DNA of 64,000 nt from CAMEON01 sp045128275 (GCA_045128275.1 JBGVRH010000059.1:1-64000); one strand, 5' to 3'; shown: positions 24,958-34,056, counted from the stretch's first letter. Notes: generated by a model not told the origin, from the letters alone. Program-made: numbers and translations.

Positions 24958-27009
24958 ATGAATTCCAATGAAAATCTCCATACACCCGATGAAAAGGAAG
25001 CGGCTGCGGCTCCCCGCAGAGCCAATCGATTCCCCGGCCTGAAGCGACGCTTCTGCCTGGGCTTGATTGATGTCCTTTGCTTTGTTGCAGCCTATGCCTT
25101 CAACTCGATGTTCCTGGCTATTGCCTTCCAGATTCCCGTAGGCGAGCTTCTTCTCCGCTGGCCCAACGCCGTGATCCTCATTGGCTTTATCATGGCGGGA
25201 CGGCTTCTGACCAAGGTTTACCGCAACGTATGGCGGTATCCCAACGTCCGCGCCTACATCACCATGGTGGTTTCGGATATGTGCAGCGGCGGTCTGGGCT
25301 TCCTGTTCACCTACGCCCTGTCTCACATGGGTGTCAGCAAGGTTCACATCGACTTCTGGGAGACCTTTTGCGTGCTGGCGCTCTACGATCTGAGCACCCT
25401 GGTGCTGCGCTTTGCTTATCAGCTGGCTCATCAGAACCGTCACAAGGGTGAGCGGGTCAGCGGTGAGGTCGGCAACATGAACAAGATCGGCATCGCCATC
25501 GTGGGCGCGGGGCAGGTGGGCTGTCACCTGGCCGAGGAGCTGCGGAATAACCCTTCCTCCCATTACCGTCCCGTTTGCTTCATTGACCGGAATAGAGAAA
25601 AGATCGGTATGCGTGTCGCGGACCTCAACGTCTACGCCGAGGACGATCGCATTCTGAGCAGACTGAAGGCTCTGCCCGTCCAGGAGGTCTTCATCGCCAT
25701 CACCGATATTTCCGCGGAAGAAAGCCAGCGTCTCATCAAGCTCTACGGTGAGGCCGGCTACAAGGTCAAGGTCTACGACTTCCCCACCCGTGATATCAGC
25801 GATACCGGTTCCGCTCCCGCCCGCCGCATGGTGCGCGAGCTTCAGCTGGAGGATCTTCTGGGGCGCGAGTCCCTGGAGAACAAGATCAATCCCGAGGAGC
25901 TGAAGAGCTACTACGAGGGTCGGGTCATCCTGGTCACCGGCGGCGGCGGCTCCATCGGCTCCGAGCTGTGCCGTCAGATCGCCAGGTGCAGCCCCAAGAA
26001 GCTGATCATCCTGGATATCTACGAGAACAACGCCTACGCCATCCAGCAGGAGTTGATCCGCAAATACGGAGACAGCCTGGATCTGGCGGTGGAGATCGCC
26101 TCGGTCCGTGACGTGGCCCGTATGGATTGTATCTTCGATCACTACCGTCCCCAGATCGTTTTCCACGCCGCCGCCCACAAGCACGTCCCCCTCATGGAGC
26201 ACAGCTCCTGCGAGGCCATCAAGAACAACGTCATGGGTACCTATAACGCCGCCAATATGGCCGAAAAGTACGGTGCCGAGCGCTTCGTTCTGATCTCCAC
26301 CGACAAGGCGGTGAATCCCACCAACGTCATGGGCGCCTCCAAGCGGATGTGCGAGATGGTGGTGCTGTGCCGCGCGGACAGCAAGACCGAGTTCACCGCC
26401 GTGCGCTTCGGTAACGTCCTGGGCTCCAACGGCTCGGTCATCCCCCTGTTCCGCTCCCAGATCGAGCAGGGCGGCCCCGTGACCATTACCGACAAGCGCA
26501 TCATCCGCTACTTCATGACCATCCCCGAGGCCAGCCGCCTGGTGATGATGGCGGGCTCCATGGCCAAGGACGGCGAGCTGTTCGTCCTGGATATGGGCAA
26601 GCAGGTACATATCATTGATCTGGCCGAGAATATGATCCGCATGATGGGCTACGTGCCCTACAAGGACATTGACATCGTGGAGGTCGGTCTGCGCCCCGGC
26701 GAGAAGCTCTACGAGGAGCTGCTCATGGACAAGGACAATCTGACCAAGACCTCCAACAGCCTTATTTTCATCGAAAATGACCTGGCTCCCACCCGCGAGG
26801 AGGTGGAGGAAAAGATCCGCATCCTGTGTGACGCCGTCAAGGCCACCGAGCATGAGCTGGCCAGCCCCTGCATCAAGGAGGCTATGAAGCGGGTTGTGCC
26901 CACCTTCCACGATCCCGAGGAGGTCAACTGCAAGGCCGCCGAGACCCGCGAGATGAAGGAAGCCAACGGCGGGGAAGCTCCCGTCGAGGCAGGCGCGACT
27001 GTATCGTAA
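24958..27009 (+). CDS. Membrane-bound nucleoside-diphosphate-sugar 4,6-dehydratase-like protein (CapD/PglF type)
   Basis: 683 residues. Four membrane helices (about 35-155) precede a CoA-binding-like Rossmann domain (GAGQVGCHLAEEL, 183-195) and an extended SDR domain with GGGGSIGSE (328-336). The catalytic set T448-D449-K450 and M458, with K462, matches UDP-GlcNAc 4,6-dehydratases of the PglF/WbpM kind, where Met replaces the usual Tyr. It would make UDP-4-keto-6-deoxy sugars for surface glycans. The ATG at 24958 follows GGAGGA. Confidence 0.88.
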   Translation: MNSNENLHTPDEKEAAAAPRRANRFPGLKRRFCLGLIDVLCFVAAYAFNSMFLAIAFQIPVGELLLRWPNAVILIGFIMAGRLLTKVYRNVWRYPNVRAYITMVVSDMCSGGLGFLFTYALSHMGVSKVHIDFWETFCVLALYDLSTLVLRFAYQLAHQNRHKGERVSGEVGNMNKIGIAIVGAGQVGCHLAEELRNNPSSHYRPVCFIDRNREKIGMRVADLNVYAEDDRILSRLKALPVQEVFIAITDISAEESQRLIKLYGEAGYKVKVYDFPTRDISDTGSAPARRMVRELQLEDLLGRESLENKINPEELKSYYEGRVILVTGGGGSIGSELCRQIARCSPKKLIILDIYENNAYAIQQELIRKYGDSLDLAVEIASVRDVARMDCIFDHYRPQIVFHAAAHKHVPLMEHSSCEAIKNNVMGTYNAANMAEKYGAERFVLISTDKAVNPTNVMGASKRMCEMVVLCRADSKTEFTAVRFGNVLGSNGSVIPLFRSQIEQGGPVTITDKRIIRYFMTIPEASRLVMMAGSMAKDGELFVLDMGKQVHIIDLAENMIRMMGYVPYKDIDIVEVGLRPGEKLYEELLMDKDNLTKTSNSLIFIENDLAPTREEVEEKIRILCDAVKATEHELASPCIKEAMKRVVPTFHDPEEVNCKAAETREMKEANGGEAPVEAGATVS

Positions 27010-27028
27010 GCCGAGAAGGCAAAAAGAA

Positions 27029-27062
27029 GGCATCCTCCCAAGAGACGGGAGGATGCCTTTTA
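27029..27062 (+). terminator. Intrinsic terminator of the nagA operon
   Basis: Stem GGCATCCTCCC/GGGAGGATGCC followed by TTTT. Confidence 0.88.
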
Positions 27063-27107
27063 TGTTGATTCGGTTACGGTGTTATACGAAAAGCTTGAAC
27101 ATATTTT

Positions 27108-27212
27108 ACCCTCTCACCCGCTTCGCGGGAGCTCTCCCAAAGGGAGAGCCTTTCAAGAGCCTCCCCCCTTGGGGGAGGTGGCATGCCGTAGGCATGACGG
27201 AGAGGGCAGATA
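27108..27212. repeat. CCCTCTCACCCGC-type intergenic repeat
   Basis: Nested palindromes CCGCTTCGCGG, CTCTCCCAAAGGGAGAG, CTCCCCCTTGGGGGAG and GCATGCCGTAGGCATG are framed by CCCTCTCACC and GGAGAGGGCAG. It is related to the units inside copy 3 of the dispersed element. It occupies the gap between two converging genes. Confidence 0.6.
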
Positions 27213-27241
27213 AGGATCAAACTTTTCATTGGGAATTCGTA

Positions 27242-28372
27242 TTATTCCCACATTCTGCGTACCGGCTTGTGCGCCTTCACCGAATGCACCATGCCCACCA
27301 GGATGTAGGAGGCCAGCAGGGAGGAGCCGCCACAGGAGAGGAAGGGGAGGGTGATGCCCACCACAGGGAGAATGGCCAGGCACATACCCACGTTCTCTAA
27401 GGTCTGGGCGATGATGACCGCCGCCACACCCACCGAAATGAGCATACCGTAGTCGTGGCAGGATTCCCGGGCGATCCAGAGGATCCGCATGACCAGAACG
27501 GCCAGGGTGATAATGACCAGAAGGCCACCGATGAAGCCGAACTTCTCGCAGACCGTGGCCAGGATGAAGTCAGTGTGGGAGGCGGTCAGCTCCTCGTAGT
27601 CGCCGCCGTTCTGCCAGCCGACACCCAGGAGACCGCCGTTCTCAATGCACTGCTTGGAGAGGAGAGGCTGCCAGCCCTTGTCCTTGGGATCCAGGGCGGG
27701 GTTGAAGCCCACCACGATGCGATCCTGCTGGTAGGTGGCCAGGAAGTCCCACAGGAAGGGAAAGGCCACCGCGACGGCTCCGCCCACCCCCGCGAAGTAG
27801 CCCCAATGGAGTCCCGCGCAAAAGAGCATGATGAGCACCAGCACCATGTAAACCAGCGCCACGCCCAGGTCGCCCGAGACCAGGATCAGCCCCACGATGA
27901 GCAGGGCGTGAGCCCCCAGGAGCAGGAGGGTCTTGAGCTTGTTGATGGAGGCGCGCACCGTGTGGAGATGCTTGGCAAAGGTGCAGATAAAGGTGATCTT
28001 AACGAATTCGGAGGGCTGGATGGCGATGCCGATGACGGGGATGGTGAGCCAGCTCTTGTTGGCGGTCTCCATGCCCGCGCCGGTGTCACCCGCCACCAGG
28101 GTCAGACCCAAAAGTCCCACCGAGAAGATGAGCATGAACATCCACAGCCGATCCAGGATGAGATGGTAGTCCAGATTGGCCACAATGAAGGTGAGGATCA
28201 CCCCCACCACCGCCATGGCAAACTGCATCTTCAGCTTACTCATGCCGAAGTTGTCCACCGCGCCGTATACCGTCACCAGACTGATGACCGACAGCACCGT
28301 GGTGCAGAGCAGAAGCACCCAATCCACGCGGCGGACAGCGTCGGTCAAAAATAGTTTGATCTTTTCGCCCAT
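27242..28372 (-). CDS. rodA: FtsW/RodA/SpoVE family peptidoglycan glycosyltransferase, RodA-like
   Basis: 376 residues with about ten membrane helices. The SEDS signature is seen in NKSWLTIPVIGIAIQPSEFVKI and the late motif PFLSCGGSSLLASYILVG. SEDS proteins polymerise lipid II into glycan strands with a partner PBP. The length and NFGMSKLKMQFAMAVVGVIL start are closer to RodA than to FtsW. The ATG at 28372 follows AAAGGAG. No mreB or mrdA is nearby, so the elongation role is by family only. Confidence 0.85.
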   Translation of the reverse strand: MGEKIKLFLTDAVRRVDWVLLLCTTVLSVISLVTVYGAVDNFGMSKLKMQFAMAVVGVILTFIVANLDYHLILDRLWMFMLIFSVGLLGLTLVAGDTGAGMETANKSWLTIPVIGIAIQPSEFVKITFICTFAKHLHTVRASINKLKTLLLLGAHALLIVGLILVSGDLGVALVYMVLVLIMLFCAGLHWGYFAGVGGAVAVAFPFLWDFLATYQQDRIVVGFNPALDPKDKGWQPLLSKQCIENGGLLGVGWQNGGDYEELTASHTDFILATVCEKFGFIGGLLVIITLAVLVMRILWIARESCHDYGMLISVGVAAVIIAQTLENVGMCLAILPVVGITLPFLSCGGSSLLASYILVGMVHSVKAHKPVRRMWE

Positions 28373-28387
28373 GGGGGTGCTCCTTTC

Positions 28388-28583
28388 TTCGAATTTGGGT
28401 TTGAGGGGGTCTTCACGCCCGAAGGGCATCGTTCCTCTCCGTTGCGCCCGACGGGCGCACATCAGTTGCCCCATCGGGGCAACATCATTTCACTGCGGGT
28501 CACCGCGGTGAATATCATTGCGCCTGCGGTTTCATCCGCGGCGCACATCGTTTGCGGTTGATCGGAACGATAAACCGCAATTT
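28388..28583. repeat. Dispersed intergenic element, copy 4, with phased hairpin array
   Basis: Ends TTCGAATTTGGGTTTGAGG and ATAAACCGCAATTTATC. The interior is a string of different short palindromes (GCGCCCGACGGGCGC, GCCCCATCGGGGC, TCACTGCGGGTCACCGCGGTGA, GCGCC...GGCGC) at about 25-30 base steps, each followed by an ATCATT/ATCGTT/ATCAGTT tag. Confidence 0.6.
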
Positions 28584-28586
28584 ATC

Positions 28587-28616
28587 AAAAGGGAGAGCGG
28601 TCGCCCTCCCTTTTTC
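28587..28616 (-). terminator. Intrinsic terminator of proS
   Basis: Minus-strand stem AAAGGGAGGGCGA/CGCTCTCCCTTT with a T-run, 10 bases after the proS stop. Confidence 0.82.
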
Positions 28617-28625
28617 AGATTTCAA

Positions 28626-30068
28626 TTAATACTGACGGCCCCAAACAACCAGGTGCTTGGCGGGCTTACCGCAGCAAGCGCAGACGTCGGAGGGCTTTTC
28701 GTGCTCGCCGAAGGGGATGCAGCGGGACTTCACACCGCCGGTCTCATCCTTGATCTGCTCCTCGCAGGCGGTCTCACCGCACCACATAGCCTTGATGTAG
28801 CCGGGCTTGTTGGCGGCGATCTCCAAAAACTCCTCGTGGTTGTGAGCGATGTGGGTCTTCTCGGCCAGGTTCTTCTCGCAGCGGGAAACCAGCTCGTTGT
28901 GCACCTGATCCAGCATAGCCTGCACCTCGGCCTCCACGTTGTCCAGAGACACGAAGCTCTTCTCGCGGGTCACGCGGCTGACCAGCACGCAGGAGTTGTT
29001 CTCGATATCGCGGGGGCCGATCTCCAGACGGACGGGCACGCCCTTCATCTCATACTGGCTGAACTTCCAGCCGGCGGAGTTGTCGCTGTCATCCAGCTTG
29101 ACGCGGATACCGGCGGCGGCGAGACGATCCTTGATGGCATTGGCATTCTCCAGCACGCCGGGCTTATGCTGGGCGGCGGGGATGATGACCACCTGGATGG
29201 GGGCGATGCGGGGAGGCAGGATCAGACCATTGTCGTCACCGTGAGCCATGATGATGGCACCGATCATACGGGTGGACACGCCCCAAGAGGTCTGATGGGG
29301 GTGCTTGACGGTGTTGTCGCGGTCGGTGAAGGTGATGTCGAAGGCCTCGGCAAATCCGGTGCCGAAGTAGTGGGAGGTACCGCCCTGGAGCGCGACACCG
29401 TTGTGCATCATGGGCTCGATGGTGTAGGTCTCCACGGCACCCGCGAACTTCTCCTTCTCGGTCTTCTGACCCGTGATGGCGGGGATAGCCAGGGAGTCGC
29501 GGTAGAAGTCCTCGTAGACCTTCAGCATCTGAATGGTCTCGGCGCGGGCCTCGTCCTCGGTGGCGTGCATGGTGTGACCCTCCTGCCAGAGGAATTCCGA
29601 GGTGCGGAGGAAGGGACGGGTGGTCTTCTCCCAGCGGACCACGTTGCACCACTGGTTGTACAGCTTGGGCAGGTCGCGGTAGGAGTGGATGATGTCCTTG
29701 TAATGCTCACAGAACAGGGTCTCGGAGGTGGGGCGCACGATGAGGCGCTCGGAGAGGGTGTTCTGACCGCCGATGGTGACCACGGCGCACTCGGGAGCGA
29801 AGCCCTCCACGTGATCCTTCTCCTTCTGGAGCAGGCTCTCGGGGATGAACATGGGCATATAGACGTTCTCATGACCCAGAGCCTTGAAGCGGGCGTCCAG
29901 ATCCTTCTGGATGTTCTCCCAGATGGCGTAGCCATAGGGGCGGATGACCATACAGCCCTTCACGCCGGAGTAGTCCACCAGCTCGGCCTTCTTGACCACG
30001 TCGGTGTACCACTGGGCGAAATCTACGTCCATGGAGGTGATTTGTTCTACGAATTTATCCTTTGCCAT
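28626..30068 (-). CDS. proS: Prolyl-tRNA synthetase, archaeal/eukaryotic-type (ProS type 3)
   Basis: 480 residues from the ATG at 30068, with GAAAGGA before it; earlier in-frame ATGs would lie upstream of the promoter. Class II motifs are present: motif 2 around RWEKTTRPFLRTSEFLWQEGHT and motif 3 around GDDNGLILPPRIAPIQVV. There is no INS editing insert between motifs 2 and 3, and the C-terminal extension with CGE..C and CACCGK Cys pairs is typical of the archaeal type. It charges tRNA-Pro in the cytosol. The type is common in Clostridia. Confidence 0.94.
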   Translation of the reverse strand: MAKDKFVEQITSMDVDFAQWYTDVVKKAELVDYSGVKGCMVIRPYGYAIWENIQKDLDARFKALGHENVYMPMFIPESLLQKEKDHVEGFAPECAVVTIGGQNTLSERLIVRPTSETLFCEHYKDIIHSYRDLPKLYNQWCNVVRWEKTTRPFLRTSEFLWQEGHTMHATEDEARAETIQMLKVYEDFYRDSLAIPAITGQKTEKEKFAGAVETYTIEPMMHNGVALQGGTSHYFGTGFAEAFDITFTDRDNTVKHPHQTSWGVSTRMIGAIIMAHGDDNGLILPPRIAPIQVVIIPAAQHKPGVLENANAIKDRLAAAGIRVKLDDSDNSAGWKFSQYEMKGVPVRLEIGPRDIENNSCVLVSRVTREKSFVSLDNVEAEVQAMLDQVHNELVSRCEKNLAEKTHIAHNHEEFLEIAANKPGYIKAMWCGETACEEQIKDETGGVKSRCIPFGEHEKPSDVCACCGKPAKHLVVWGRQY

Positions 30069-30110
30069 TGTTGTAATGTCCTTTCTTGGCGAAATATCAA
30101 TAGATAATTT

Positions 30111-30139
30111 ATTATACCGCATAAGGAGGAATTTGTCAA
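30111..30139 (-). promoter_or_regulatory. Promoter for proS
   Basis: Minus strand TTGACA (30139-30134), 17-base spacer, TATAAT (30116-30111), with CCCCC before the -35 and TTTTTCGCAAAAAATCCCCC further up. The leader is too short for a T-box. Confidence 0.88.
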
Positions 30140-30161
30140 GGGGGATGGGGGATTTTTTGCG

Positions 30162-30201
30162 AAAAAGAGGGTGTCTCCCAAGAAAAGAGACACCCAAAAA
30201 A
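30162..30201 (-). terminator. Intrinsic terminator of sigma cassette C
   Basis: Minus-strand stem GGGTGTCTC/GAGACACCC followed by TCTTTTTC, directly after the TAG stop at 30202. Confidence 0.85.
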
Positions 30202-32334
30202 CTATTTGTTGAGAAATAGAATGCCATCGGTACAGGATATCCCTGATGAACCTATCCCGCCAAAGCAGCCGTCCCCCTTTTCGATGGCCTCCCATTCGGC
30301 CTTCGTACCATCGAACCGCGCGTTGACACTACTGTTCGCAAAGCACTGCTCACCCAGATAAGAAACCGATTTGGGAATACGGATATCCAACGATGTTGCG
30401 TTATTCATATCCATCCAAGAAAAGGCTAAATGTCCAATATGCGTGATACCTTCAGGGAGAATTACACTATTCAACAAAGGACATTTCAAGAACAACCCTT
30501 CCGCAATCCGGGTCATACCCGCGGGCAATTCAGCGGATAACAGATTGCTACAGCCCGTGAACGCGTACGCGCCCACGTTGGTTATCCCTTCGGGGAGGCA
30601 GATCGCGGTCAGGCCGTGGCAAAGCCCAAAAGCGTACTCTTCAATTGTTGTCATTCCGACACGCAACGGGAGATCGGTTAGGGCAGAGCATTGATAGAAC
30701 GCATAGGCTCCTACGGTCGTTACCGCATCCGGCAGATGAACGGCACGAAGGGAGGTACAACCGTAAAAGAAACGATCGGGAATACGTGTTATGGTGTCGG
30801 AGAAGGTGAAGGAGGTCAGTTGGGTATTATCCTCAAAGGCTCCCCCCACCACAATGCACACATCCTTGTGAAGGCCGGCTGTGGTTACATCCTTACGGCC
30901 AAATGCGAGGATAGCGTACGGGTTCTCTCCAATTGCCAGATAGTAACCCCCGTCATACTCGGTATAAGAAAGAGAGGAGCACCCGCGGAAGGCGTGGTAG
31001 CCAATATGGGTCAATCCGTCAGAAAGAGATAGTTCGGAAAGAGAGGAACACTCCGTGAAGGCCTCGGGACCGATGTGGGTCAAGCCGGCGGTGTTCTGTA
31101 CCGCGGCCAGTTGCGTACAGTCTGCGAAGGCCATAGATTCAATTTTCGTTACACTGTAGGGCAGACGAAGTTCCTTCAGAGCGGTGTGGGCGAATGCCGT
31201 GGAACCGATCGTGGTCACCGAATCAGGGAGTGTGATCGCGGCGAGAGGAGTGTTTACTGCGAAGCACGCGGGGATAGTCGGGAGTTGGATTCCCTCCCCG
31301 AAGGTGATCTCGGTCAGGGTGGTCACGCCCTCGAAGGCGTTTTGACCAATCTCGGTCACGGATGCGGGAATGTGTATTTTGGTGATCCTGCGGCAATAGG
31401 CAAAGGCACTTTTTCCGATGGAGGTAAGACCGTCAGGCAGGGCAAAGCCTTCGGGCAAATTGCATTCCGAAAAAGCCATCTCGCCGATCGATGTCAGCTT
31501 TTCGGGCCATACGAGGGAATCAAAGCTGCCGGAGAAGGCGTTCTTTCCGATGGCAATGACCAGATCCCCCTCTGGCGAGTAGTTGGGAATCACCATATCT
31601 CCCCGTACCCGTCCCGCGTCCTTGACACAGCAGGTGCCGTCACCGTAGGAGGTGAACTCCATGCCCGTCATGCTTTCACCGCACACAGAGCAGGAACGGC
31701 CGTCAAAGGTATGCAAGCCCGCAGGCATATCCTCGTCCTCGGTTTTACCGCAAAGGGAGCATTCACGGGTGCGAACACCTGTCTCCGTGCAGGTGGGCAC
31801 CGCGGCAAATTGCCAATTACCGAAAGTGTGTGCACAGGATTCGGGATCGGGCTTGGTTTCGGTCTCTGTTTCGCTTTCGGACTCGGTGTCGCTTCCGCTC
31901 TCGGCGGCGGTCTCACTTTCGGATTCACTGTCGGTCTCGGGTTTGCTTTCGGTCTCGCGTTCACCTTCGTCGGTCATAGCATCTGTGGTGGTACTCTCCT
32001 CCGTTTCAAAGGAGGTCACGTCTCCCGATTCCACAGGCGGCAGATCCCCGCCCTTACCGAAGAAGAACACCCCCGCGGCCACACCCGCGGCCACAACTAC
32101 GCCCGCCGCCAGGGCGATCCAACCGCCCTTGGCGACCCACGCCCCAAAGCCCGTCTTAACGGTGGTCTCGGTGTGGGACAACGAGTATAAGGTAGACGGA
32201 TCCACAGCTGCGCCGCTCGCCGCGCCCACGGCTCCCGCCGCGCCCACAGCCACAAGCCCCAGCTTCGCGCCCACTTCGGTGATGTACTCGTCACGAATGC
32301 CGTTCATGGCTTCCAAAATGATCTCTCTGCTCAT
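30202..32334 (-). CDS. Membrane-anchored LRR_5 protein coupled to an ECF sigma factor (cassette C)
   Basis: 710 residues. Cytosolic part with MSREIILEAMNGIRDEYITE (motif I13-R-D-E-Y17-I-T-E20), a Gly/Ala-rich stretch, KTGFGAWVAKGGWIAL (60-75) and a helix at about 71-92. Outside the membrane comes a Ser/Glu/Thr-rich stalk (100-165), a segment with CxxC pairs (CSLCGK, CSVCGE, about 195-225), then many BspA-type LRR_5 repeats (230-650). It overlaps the sigma stop by ATGA. It ends in TAG, the only complete gene here to do so, and a terminator follows at once. A sensor or anti-sigma role is inferred. Confidence 0.82.
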   Translation of the reverse strand: MSREIILEAMNGIRDEYITEVGAKLGLVAVGAAGAVGAASGAAVDPSTLYSLSHTETTVKTGFGAWVAKGGWIALAAGVVVAAGVAAGVFFFGKGGDLPPVESGDVTSFETEESTTTDAMTDEGERETESKPETDSESESETAAESGSDTESESETETETKPDPESCAHTFGNWQFAAVPTCTETGVRTRECSLCGKTEDEDMPAGLHTFDGRSCSVCGESMTGMEFTSYGDGTCCVKDAGRVRGDMVIPNYSPEGDLVIAIGKNAFSGSFDSLVWPEKLTSIGEMAFSECNLPEGFALPDGLTSIGKSAFAYCRRITKIHIPASVTEIGQNAFEGVTTLTEITFGEGIQLPTIPACFAVNTPLAAITLPDSVTTIGSTAFAHTALKELRLPYSVTKIESMAFADCTQLAAVQNTAGLTHIGPEAFTECSSLSELSLSDGLTHIGYHAFRGCSSLSYTEYDGGYYLAIGENPYAILAFGRKDVTTAGLHKDVCIVVGGAFEDNTQLTSFTFSDTITRIPDRFFYGCTSLRAVHLPDAVTTVGAYAFYQCSALTDLPLRVGMTTIEEYAFGLCHGLTAICLPEGITNVGAYAFTGCSNLLSAELPAGMTRIAEGLFLKCPLLNSVILPEGITHIGHLAFSWMDMNNATSLDIRIPKSVSYLGEQCFANSSVNARFDGTKAEWEAIEKGDGCFGGIGSSGISCTDGILFLNK

Positions 32335-32873
32335 ACCCGATACCCCCTTTCCGCAAGGTACGCCCGTAGTTTCTCGCGGGTCTTGCTGAGCCGCTTATAG
32401 ACCGTCTTGGGTGCCAGCTTCACGGCCTCCGCCAGCTCCTCCACGGGATAGGAGAACCAGTAGCGTCCCATAAAGATCACGCGGTCGCTCTCCTCCAGGT
32501 CGGCCAGAAAGCCGTTGAGCAGCTCGGCCAGCTCGCTTGCATCCTCCATGGAGGCGGGGATGCAGTTCTCCAGCTCGTCCAGGGGAAGGGTCATGTCCCG
32601 ATCCCGCCGTTCTCTTCGCAGATCGCGGAGGCGATTGAGGGACAGGTTGCGGGCGATGCGGCAGACAAAGGCGCAGAGGGAGTCGGGCCTCGTGGGGGGG
32701 ATGGTGTTCCAGGTCTTCAGGTAGGTGTCGTTGACGCACTCCTCGGCGTCGGGGCGGCTTTGCAGGATGTTCATGGACACCTGCATACAGGCTTTGCCGT
32801 AGCTCTTGTCGGTCTCGGCGATGGCCTGCTCGTTGCGGTCAAAATACAGAGCAATGATATCTTGGTCGTTCAT
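32331..32873 (-). CDS. ECF-type sigma factor (cassette C)
   Basis: 180 residues, full ECF length: region 2 DAEECVNDTYLKTWNTIPP (57-75), then RIARNLSLNRLRDLRRERR, and region 4 PVEELAEAVKLAPKTVYKRLSKTREKL. The end AERGYRV encodes GGAAAGGGGG, the ribosome site of the overlapping next gene. It begins MNDQDIIALYFDRNEQAIAE and is a close paralogue of the sigmas at 34053 and 36370. It has its own vegetative promoter and a leader with the GTGTCA-N6-GTAC motif. Confidence 0.92.
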   Translation of the reverse strand: MNDQDIIALYFDRNEQAIAETDKSYGKACMQVSMNILQSRPDAEECVNDTYLKTWNTIPPTRPDSLCAFVCRIARNLSLNRLRDLRRERRDRDMTLPLDELENCIPASMEDASELAELLNGFLADLEESDRVIFMGRYWFSYPVEELAEAVKLAPKTVYKRLSKTREKLRAYLAERGYRV

Positions 32874-32894
32874 GTTTACCTCCTTGATGGGATC

Positions 32895-32914
32895 TCTGTA
32901 CTCTATATGACACC
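32895..32914 (-). promoter_or_regulatory. Leader motif GTGTCA-N6-GTAC, cassette C
   Basis: Minus strand GTGTCA-TATAGA-GTACAGA, with the GTAC 25 bases before the ATG. The same motif with the same six-base AT-rich spacer recurs in cassettes D and E. It lies about 75 bases downstream of the expected transcription start. Confidence 0.55.
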
Positions 32915-32989
32915 GTTCCCTGTCTTTTTTCTCCCGTTTTTGCAGAAAAAAACAAAGTTTTTCGGTAAATGCCGTTCGTATTCCCTTAT

Positions 32990-33018
32990 ATCATACGGCG
33001 TGGCGGAGGATTTGTCAA
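32990..33018 (-). promoter_or_regulatory. Promoter of sigma cassette C
   Basis: Minus strand TTGACA (33018-33013), 17-base spacer, TATGAT (32995-32990); a leader of about 110 bases follows. Confidence 0.85.
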
Positions 33019-33051
33019 GGGGATGGGGGATATTTTGCGAAAAAGGGGACA

Positions 33052-33079
33052 AAAAAGGCCACCGCGCGGGGCGGTGGCC
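33052..33079 (-). terminator. Intrinsic terminator of sigma cassette D
   Basis: Minus-strand stem GGCCACCGC/GCGGTGGCC followed by TTTTTT, nine bases after the stop at 33088. Confidence 0.9.
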
Positions 33080-33087
33080 TGTAGGGA

Positions 33088-34056
33088 TCAGCTCTCGGGG
33101 TCGGGCTGATTATAGCTGTTGAAAATGGTAAACGGAAAATCGGGGATGGAATCCGCGGGGGTGTTAATGGCCTCCTCGCCGTCCACGTAGCGGTAGAGGA
33201 TCGTATACTCGCAGGAGCCAAGGTCATTATAAGCATCCCGAATGTCCTTGACACGGTCGAGCATGGCTTCGTTGTACCGATACTGCGCCAGGGTCACGGT
33301 CTTTTCCGGATTCCCCGTAAAGTGGCAGGTTCTGGTATTGAGGTCGGGGTTGAAGAAGACATTCCCCGCTTTGTCAAATCGGAGGTGATACCCCTCCATC
33401 ATGACCGTGATCTCCTCCCCCTCGCCGGTCAGCAGATCCCCCGTGACCACTCTTTCATACATATAGATGAAGCCGTACCGGGTATCGGTTTTAAAGGCAA
33501 CGATCTGGATGTTGGCCTCGCTGTTTTTGGGAGAGGCAAACGTGAGAACGGAGCGAAGCCCCGAGGAGCCGTTCACCAGAAATTCCACCGTCTTGCACCC
33601 ATTATTTCCCGAGTCGGTGATGGAGACGTAGCTGGTGGTATCGTCGGCACTCGTCAAGGGAAATTGGAAGTAGCTGAGATCGGGGGCTTCGGTCTCCTCC
33701 TCGGTCTCGGACTCGTTGGAGGCGGTCTCCGTTGTCTCGATCCCCTGGGGGAAGGAGGGCCATTCAAAGCCGTCGGAGCCCAAAAGGAACGCTCCCACCG
33801 CGATTCCCGCGGCGGCCACGGCACCCGCTACCAGCGCGATCCAGCCGCCCTTGGCGACCCACGCCCCAAAGCCCGTCTTGACAGCGGCCTCGGTGCCGGA
33901 CAGGGAGTATAGGGTAGACGGATCCACAGCTGCGCCGCTCGCCGCGCCCACAGCACCCGCCGCGCCCACAGCCAAAAGCCCCAGCCGTGTGCCTGCCTCG
34001 GTGATGTATTCGTCACGGATGCCGTTCAAGGCCTCCTGAATGATCTCTCTGCTCAT
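33088..34056 (-). CDS. Sigma-coupled membrane protein with unidentified outer domain (cassette D)
   Basis: 322 residues. The first 95 are nearly the same as in cassette C: MSREIIQEALNGIRDEYITE, then KTGFGAWVAKGGWIAL and a helix at about 71-93. The rest differs: a short acidic linker (105-130) and a globular, mostly beta domain of about 190 residues with SYVSITDSGNNGCKTVEF and YGFIYMYERVVTGDLLTGEG, which I do not recognise and which has no LRR. ATGA overlap with the sigma gene. The sharp switch at the linker looks like domain swapping on a common anchor. Probable anti-sigma or sensor. Confidence 0.75.
   Translation of the reverse strand: MSREIIQEALNGIRDEYITEAGTRLGLLAVGAAGAVGAASGAAVDPSTLYSLSGTEAAVKTGFGAWVAKGGWIALVAGAVAAAGIAVGAFLLGSDGFEWPSFPQGIETTETASNESETEEETEAPDLSYFQFPLTSADDTTSYVSITDSGNNGCKTVEFLVNGSSGLRSVLTFASPKNSEANIQIVAFKTDTRYGFIYMYERVVTGDLLTGEGEEITVMMEGYHLRFDKAGNVFFNPDLNTRTCHFTGNPEKTVTLAQYRYNEAMLDRVKDIRDAYNDLGSCEYTILYRYVDGEEAINTPADSIPDFPFTIFNSYNQPDPES

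Noticed and set aside
22807..27033. A 1408-codon open frame on the minus strand
   Set aside because: Antisense to nagA, the membrane protein and the 4,6-dehydratase-like gene; its composition (Gly/His/Asp/Val-rich) is that of a shadow frame.
28395..28565. A CRISPR array
   Set aside because: The palindromes differ in sequence, there is no constant repeat or spacer length, and no cas genes are present.
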